A DNA stretch of 64,000 bases from the NCBI RefSeq assembly GCF_024662235.1, contig NZ_CP096276.1:930001-994000 (forward strand), in the 5' to 3' direction. The notes under the pieces are model-generated. The model saw only the letters and a program-made list of their open reading frames with translations, made no database searches and was not told where the DNA came from. This DNA comes from Pimelobacter simplex (GTDB lineage: Bacteria; Actinomycetota; Actinomycetes; Propionibacteriales; Nocardioidaceae). This document shows positions 59,861 through 64,000 of this stretch, in pieces. The stretch's first letter is position 1. Each line of letters starts with the position of its first letter. The translations under genes and the position numbers were made by a program.

Positions 59861-60513
59861 TCCGCTCGTGGCCGTGGCCGAGACAGCGGCCGCGACCGCG
59901 CCGGGAGAGCGGCGACGGAGGCTTCACGCTCATCGAGCTCGTCATCACCGTGGCGATCATGGGCATCATCGTCACCGCGCTGACCGGCGTGGTGATCAGC
60001 TACTTCAAGGCGACCGTCGACACCCAGGCACGGATGACGGAGTCGCAGGACGTGCAGTTCGCCGCGGCGTACTGGCAGCGCGACGTCGCCAGCATCGGCG
60101 TCCGCACCTACGACGCACCGTCCAAGTCGTTCCCGCTGCAGCAGTCGGTGGACGTCAGCCCCGCGTGCACGCTGCCGTCCGGGACCAACGTGGTCACGCT
60201 CGCCTGGAGCGAGTACGCCACCCCGGACTCCACGGCCACGCCGTCACGGATCACCGTGAGCTATGTCGCCCGCGCGTCGGGAGGCGCGTACGAGCTCGTC
60301 CGGGTCCGCTGCACCGGCAGCACGATCGACTCCACGGTCCGGGTCGCGCACAGCCTGCGCGCGCCGCCGACCGTCACCTGCGACGTCGCCTGCACGGGCG
60401 CCGGCGCCAACGTGCCGTCGGTCGTGCGGCTCGACCTCGCGGTCCTCGACCCCGAGGGTCACGGCACCGTCGCCTACACGGCCACCCTCTCGGGTGAACG
60501 GAGACAGTCATGA
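59851..60513 (+). CDS. Type IV minor prepilin (PilW/GspJ-like)
   Basis: The 220-residue protein has a long Arg/Pro/Trp-rich leader (1-24), the cleavage motif G-FTLIELVITVAIMGII with Glu at +5 and an N-terminal helix. A globular domain of about 175 residues has beta-strand pattern and paired Cys (ACTLPSG, VRCTGS, VTCDVACTG). Size and position fit a GspJ/PilW-type minor pilin of the tip complex. It overlaps both neighbours, by 10 and 4 bp. Confidence 0.85.
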   Translation: MRLIRSWPWPRQRPRPRRESGDGGFTLIELVITVAIMGIIVTALTGVVISYFKATVDTQARMTESQDVQFAAAYWQRDVASIGVRTYDAPSKSFPLQQSVDVSPACTLPSGTNVVTLAWSEYATPDSTATPSRITVSYVARASGGAYELVRVRCTGSTIDSTVRVAHSLRAPPTVTCDVACTGAGANVPSVVRLDLAVLDPEGHGTVAYTATLSGERRQS

Positions 60514-62642
60514 GACACCTGCGCCGCCTGCTTCCGGCGCGCGACGACCGCGGCGCGCTGCTCATCATCGCGATGGCCATCGTCACGGTGGTCGCGGTCG
60601 TGACCGGGTTCGTGCTGACCCGTGGGGACGGCAGCCTGCGGGCGACGGTCGCCCTGCGCGACGTCGCCCGGACGTCGTACGCCGCCGACGGGGCCGCCCA
60701 GGTCGCGATCAACGCGCTGCGGACCGGGTACAACGTCGGCAGCGGCGAGCCCGGCGGCTGGTACTACACGAACGAGACCGCGAACAACAGCGGCTGCTTC
60801 GGGTACGACGGGAGCGGCGCGACCGCCACCGCGAAGGACACCCTCGTCCTCGACAACCTGATCCCGCAGGCGAGCGGTGAGACGCAGAAGCCGATGTCCG
60901 CCCGGGTCGTGTGCACCCCCGACGACGACACCGGCGAGCACGGCTCCGCGGTGCCGATCAACAACGCGAACAAGCCCGGCTACGCGGTCGTCACGCTCGG
61001 CGGACCGGTCGACGCAACGGGGTCGAAGAGCCCGGGCCTGCTGGTGCGCGGCGGCATCTACTCCAACGGGGCGGTCAGGGGTCCGGTCAACGTGCTGGCC
61101 GGCGGCGTGCGCGCGGTGGGGGCGTGCGACGCGACGGTGACGGCGAGCCCCAAGAGCTGCAACACGGGCTCGCCGATCGCCGACCCGAACTACTCGAGCG
61201 AGCTCGGCGGCACGATCCCGCCGCTCCGCACGCCGCCGACGTCGTGCAACGCGGGGGTCGCGGTCTTCGAGCCCGGCTACTACGACAACGCCAGCACGCT
61301 GAACACGGCGACCAACCTATGCGCGGTGGCCTGGTTCAAGCCGGGCAACTACTACTTCGACTTCCACAACGACAGCTGCGCCAACGTCTGCCCCAGCAAC
61401 GTCTACGGGACCAGCGGCAACACCTGGACCATCAACGGCAAGACGGTCATCGGCGGCACCCCCGTCGACGCGAACAACAACACGATCGCGCAGCCGCCCA
61501 GCAACGTCTCCGTGCCCGGCGCCTGCCGCAGCCCGATCACCGACGTCAACGCGCAGGGCGTGCAGTTCGTGTTCGGCGGCAACAGCCGGATCTACATCGA
61601 CCAGAACTCCAAGGTCGAGCTCTGCGCGAGCTACCACGCCGACCGGCCGCCGATCGAGCTCTACGGGCTCAAGTCGGGCAGCACGCCGACCGCGACGAAC
61701 GCCAACGGTCTGGTCGCGACCGCGGTCCCCACGGCCGGCAGCTTCACGCGGGCGACCACCACCGGGCCTGCCACGGACGCCGACATCGCGGCACCGAACG
61801 ACGGCAACGCGGCCACCTGGAAGACGACGTCGGCGAACGCGCAGAGCACGACCCTCACCGCACAAGGGTTCCCGCCCGGCAGCGCCGTCCCGCCCGGCTC
61901 GATCCTCACCGCCGCCACGCTGCACGTGCGGCACCAGGACGCGGACGGCACCGCGAGCTCCCAGGCGACCGCCAAGGTCACCGTGGGCGCCACCACGACC
62001 GCGGCGATCAACATCCCGGTCTCGGCCACGACGACGACCTCAGACATCACGATCACCGGCACGAACCTCAACAACCTGCAGAAGGAGATCCACGACAACG
62101 GGTATCCCGGTGCGTCGATCGCCTACACGGCCAACGCCAAGAAGAACGCCGCGACGACCACGCTCGACATGGTCCGGCTGGACCTGACGTACTACGTCCC
62201 GGTGCTGCGCGGCCAGGGCGGCACCTGCATCGACGGCACCGGCGGGACCTGCCGGTTCATCGACATGAAGAACGGCAACAACAAGGTCCAGGTCTACTTT
62301 CAGGGCACGACCTACGTGCCCTACGGCGACCTGCAGCTCCTGCTGGGCAACTTCGCGAGTGAGATCATGAAGTTCGGGCTCGTGGCGCGGCAGCTGGAGT
62401 TCCAGTTCTGGAACGGCGCCTCGGACCAGACCTACCCGGTCATCGAGATCCCCGACAACTCGCCCGGCTTCGGCTTCGAGACGACGCTCGTGCGGCTCGA
62501 GGTCTACGTCTGCCCGGGGACCACGTGTGCGACCGGGGGTGAGCTGGCCCTGAGGTCGAAGGTCAGGATCTTCGACGACGGAGGGACGCCGGGGCCGCCG
62601 CACCGGCAGATGACCGTCTTGAGCTGGAGCCACAACCGCTGA
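60510..62642 (+). CDS. Large GspK/PilX-like tip protein
   Basis: The 710-residue protein has a charged leader followed by RG-ALLIIAMAIVTVVAVV, which resembles a prepilin helix but lacks Glu at +5, as GspK does. A long secreted part follows, rich in Gly/Asn/Thr with many Cys. It contains a helical-wheel or beta-type segment around 150-350 and a Thr/Ser-rich region (about 400-530, ending near NLQKEIHDNGYPGAS). The last part (about 560-710) has YFQGTTYVPYGDLQLLLGNF. The position after two minor pilins, and the lack of Glu5, point to a tip protein, possibly an adhesin. No known adhesion domain is recognised. Confidence 0.75.
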   Translation: MRHLRRLLPARDDRGALLIIAMAIVTVVAVVTGFVLTRGDGSLRATVALRDVARTSYAADGAAQVAINALRTGYNVGSGEPGGWYYTNETANNSGCFGYDGSGATATAKDTLVLDNLIPQASGETQKPMSARVVCTPDDDTGEHGSAVPINNANKPGYAVVTLGGPVDATGSKSPGLLVRGGIYSNGAVRGPVNVLAGGVRAVGACDATVTASPKSCNTGSPIADPNYSSELGGTIPPLRTPPTSCNAGVAVFEPGYYDNASTLNTATNLCAVAWFKPGNYYFDFHNDSCANVCPSNVYGTSGNTWTINGKTVIGGTPVDANNNTIAQPPSNVSVPGACRSPITDVNAQGVQFVFGGNSRIYIDQNSKVELCASYHADRPPIELYGLKSGSTPTATNANGLVATAVPTAGSFTRATTTGPATDADIAAPNDGNAATWKTTSANAQSTTLTAQGFPPGSAVPPGSILTAATLHVRHQDADGTASSQATAKVTVGATTTAAINIPVSATTTTSDITITGTNLNNLQKEIHDNGYPGASIAYTANAKKNAATTTLDMVRLDLTYYVPVLRGQGGTCIDGTGGTCRFIDMKNGNNKVQVYFQGTTYVPYGDLQLLLGNFASEIMKFGLVARQLEFQFWNGASDQTYPVIEIPDNSPGFGFETTLVRLEVYVCPGTTCATGGELALRSKVRIFDDGGTPGPPHRQMTVLSWSHNR

Positions 62643-62674
62643 GCGAGCAGGAAGTCCTCCGCGTCACCGTCCCG

Positions 62675-63445
62675 GTGCTGGCCGGCCTGCTGGGCCTGGC
62701 GGTCGGGTCGTTCCTCAACGTCGTCGCGCACCGGGTGCCGGTGGGGGCGTCGGTGGTCAGCCCGCCGTCGGCGTGCCCGGGGTGCGGGCACCCGATCCGG
62801 GCCCGGCACAACGTGCCGGTGGCGGGATGGCTGGTGCTGCGGGGGAGGTGCTTCGACTGCGGCGCGGCGATCAGTGCGCGCTACCCGCTCGTCGAGCTGG
62901 GGACCGGCGTGGCGTTCGCGCTGGTGGCGATGCGGCTGGGGGTGGGCTGGGACGACGACGGGGTGCGGCTGCTGCCGGCGTACCTGGCGTTCGCGGGGGT
63001 GGGCATCGCGCTGGCGCTGATCGACCTGGACGTGCAGCGGCTGCCGGACCAGATCGTGCTGCCGTCGTACCCGGTGCTGGGGGCGCTGCTGCTCCTGGGC
63101 GGGGACGGGAGTGCGCTGCTGCGGGCGGCCGAGGGGACCGTGGCGCTGGCCGCGTTCTTCTTCGTCATCTGGTACGTCGCGCCCGGGGGGATGGGCTTCG
63201 GCGACGTGAAGCTGTCCGGGCTGGTGGGCGCGATGACGGCGTACCTGTCCTGGGGGACGTTCCTCGTGGGGGCGTTCCTGGGGTTCCTGCTCGGGGCGGT
63301 CGCCGGGATGATGCTGATGGCCGGAGGACGCGCGGGACGGCGGACGGCGCTGCCGTTCGGGCCGTTCATGGTGCTGGGGGCGTGGGCGGCGATCCTGGGG
63401 GCGGGGCACCTGGGCGACTTCTACCTGGACAGCATCGGCTTCTGA
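62675..63445 (+). CDS. pilD: Prepilin peptidase (type IV leader peptidase)
   Basis: The 256-residue (as annotated) membrane aspartyl protease has the motif GSFLNVVAHRVP (11-22) and a zinc tetracysteine Cys34, Cys37, Cys59, Cys62 of the methylase domain. The two catalytic Asp are Asp117 (LIDLDVQRLPD) and Asp177 (MGFGDVKLSG). It cleaves and N-methylates the prepilins of this operon. GTG 62675 has no ribosome site; CTG 62639, with GGAG 9 nt upstream and a CTGA overlap with the previous stop, would add 12 residues and may be the true start. It is the last gene of the pilus operon. Confidence 0.9.
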   Translation: MLAGLLGLAVGSFLNVVAHRVPVGASVVSPPSACPGCGHPIRARHNVPVAGWLVLRGRCFDCGAAISARYPLVELGTGVAFALVAMRLGVGWDDDGVRLLPAYLAFAGVGIALALIDLDVQRLPDQIVLPSYPVLGALLLLGGDGSALLRAAEGTVALAAFFFVIWYVAPGGMGFGDVKLSGLVGAMTAYLSWGTFLVGAFLGFLLGAVAGMMLMAGGRAGRRTALPFGPFMVLGAWAAILGAGHLGDFYLDSIGF

Positions 63446-63472
63446 GGGCGGCCCGTGGTGGGACGCGGGCTC

Positions 63473-64000
63473 CTAGACCCGCCGGTGGAAGCGGATGTCG
63501 CCGCCGGGGCGCCGCTGGTGGTCGAAGGCGCGATCGTGGATCCGGTGGTGGTGGTAGGAGCAGAGCATGACCCCGTCGGCCAGGTCGGTCCGGCCGCCCT
63601 GTGACCAGGGCACCAAGTGGTGGGCCTCGCACCAGGTCGAGGGGATCGTGCAGCCCTCGGCGCGGCAGACGCGGTCGCGAAGGCGAAGGGCGCGGCGCTG
63701 CGCTGGACGGTAGAGGCGGCTGGCTCGGCCGAGGTCGAGCACCTCACCCGCCGTACCGAGGACTGCGGGGATGATGCGCGCGGTGCAGGCGAGGCGCCGG
63801 GCCTGCGCTGCCGAGATCGCCAGGTCGCCCTCGCCCTCGCCGTCGCTGGTCGCGACCGCGGCCGAGGCGAGCTCGGCCCGGAGCTGGTCGAGCCCGAGCG
63901 TGACGACGACGGTCGTGGCGTCGCCGCCGTGCTGGGGAAGGTGCTCGGGGTCGAGGTTCTCGAGGAGCGCGGCGAAGGCATGGGCACGCTTGCGGTAGAG
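63473..64000 (-). CDS. 13E12-type DUF222/HNH endonuclease, C-terminal part
   Basis: The 175-residue fragment runs off the right edge of the window, so the start is missing. It ends in an HNH domain with CRAEGCTIPSTWCEAHHLVP, LADGVMLCSYHHHRIHDRAF; the part before (LGRASRLYRPAQRRALRLRD) is the conserved end of the DUF222 region. This 13E12 family is present in many copies in Nocardioides and mycobacteria, and its role is uncertain; it may be a mobile nuclease. It converges with the prepilin peptidase gene, with 27 bp between. Confidence 0.85.
   Translation of the reverse strand, partial: LYRKRAHAFAALLENLDPEHLPQHGGDATTVVVTLGLDQLRAELASAAVATSDGEGEGDLAISAAQARRLACTARIIPAVLGTAGEVLDLGRASRLYRPAQRRALRLRDRVCRAEGCTIPSTWCEAHHLVPWSQGGRTDLADGVMLCSYHHHRIHDRAFDHQRRPGGDIRFHRRV

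Overview
This window looks like chromosomal DNA of a very GC-rich actinomycete, most likely Nocardioidaceae (Nocardioides or a close relative). That placement is inferred from strong G/C third-position bias, frequent GTG starts, the actinobacterial MoaE / YlbL / PPA1309 / UPF0182 gene order, a 13E12-type HNH gene and a monoderm type IV pilus operon. I see no insertion sequences, prophage, CRISPR array, rRNA or plasmid functions. The only RNA gene is an initiator tRNA.

Layout. 1-6.4 kb: start of a zinc metalloprotease, moaE, a small membrane protein, a PDZ/Lon-like protease, PPA1309, UPF0182 and a TRIC-type channel. 6.4-6.5 kb: tRNA-fMet with a strong terminator. 6.5-12.2 kb: AraC regulator, DUF1772 protein, a helical-repeat protein, a TetR + monoamine-oxidase pair and an Imm51 immunity protein. 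12.3-16.3 kb: the Hen1-Pnkp RNA repair operon. 16.4-23.1 kb: secreted RTX-like protein, UPF0324 exporter with a divergent LysR, secreted cholesterol oxidase behind a KstR-like box, HutD, lysoplasmalogenase, HNH nuclease. 23.2-27.1 kb: proline catabolism (PucR regulator, proline dehydrogenase, P5C dehydrogenase). 27.1-29.6 kb: MFS drug exporter, VOC protein and divergent TetR.

29.6-46.0 kb is the most interesting part. A plus-strand run encodes a class-C-type serine hydrolase, an M19 dipeptidase, a complete peptide ABC importer (fused two-domain ATPase, two permeases, lipoprotein) and, coupled to it, a 998-residue fusion of an erythromycin-esterase-like domain with a prolyl oligopeptidase. It converges on a minus-strand operon of M20 hydrolase, GNAT acyltransferase, N-acylamino-acid racemase and PucR regulator. 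Those last three enzymes are the set known from the N-succinyl route that converts D- to L-amino acids. I infer that both halves form one system that imports, cleaves and stereo-inverts D-residue-containing or otherwise protected peptides.

46.1-54.6 kb: a gene-fusion scar (hydrolase head joined to DsrE tail), a 2-hydroxyacid dehydrogenase, FprA-type ferredoxin reductase with a divergent LysR, phenylalanine hydroxylase with a divergent Lrp, and a CoA-ligase / SDR / PhaC-like hydrolase group in which the SDR appears to start at CTG. 54.7-63.4 kb: a compact type IV pilus operon (major pilin, PilT, PilB, PilC, two minor prepilins, a large GspK/PilX-like protein, prepilin peptidase). 63.5-64 kb: a truncated 13E12 HNH gene. 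Functions are assigned by reading motifs; no database search was run.
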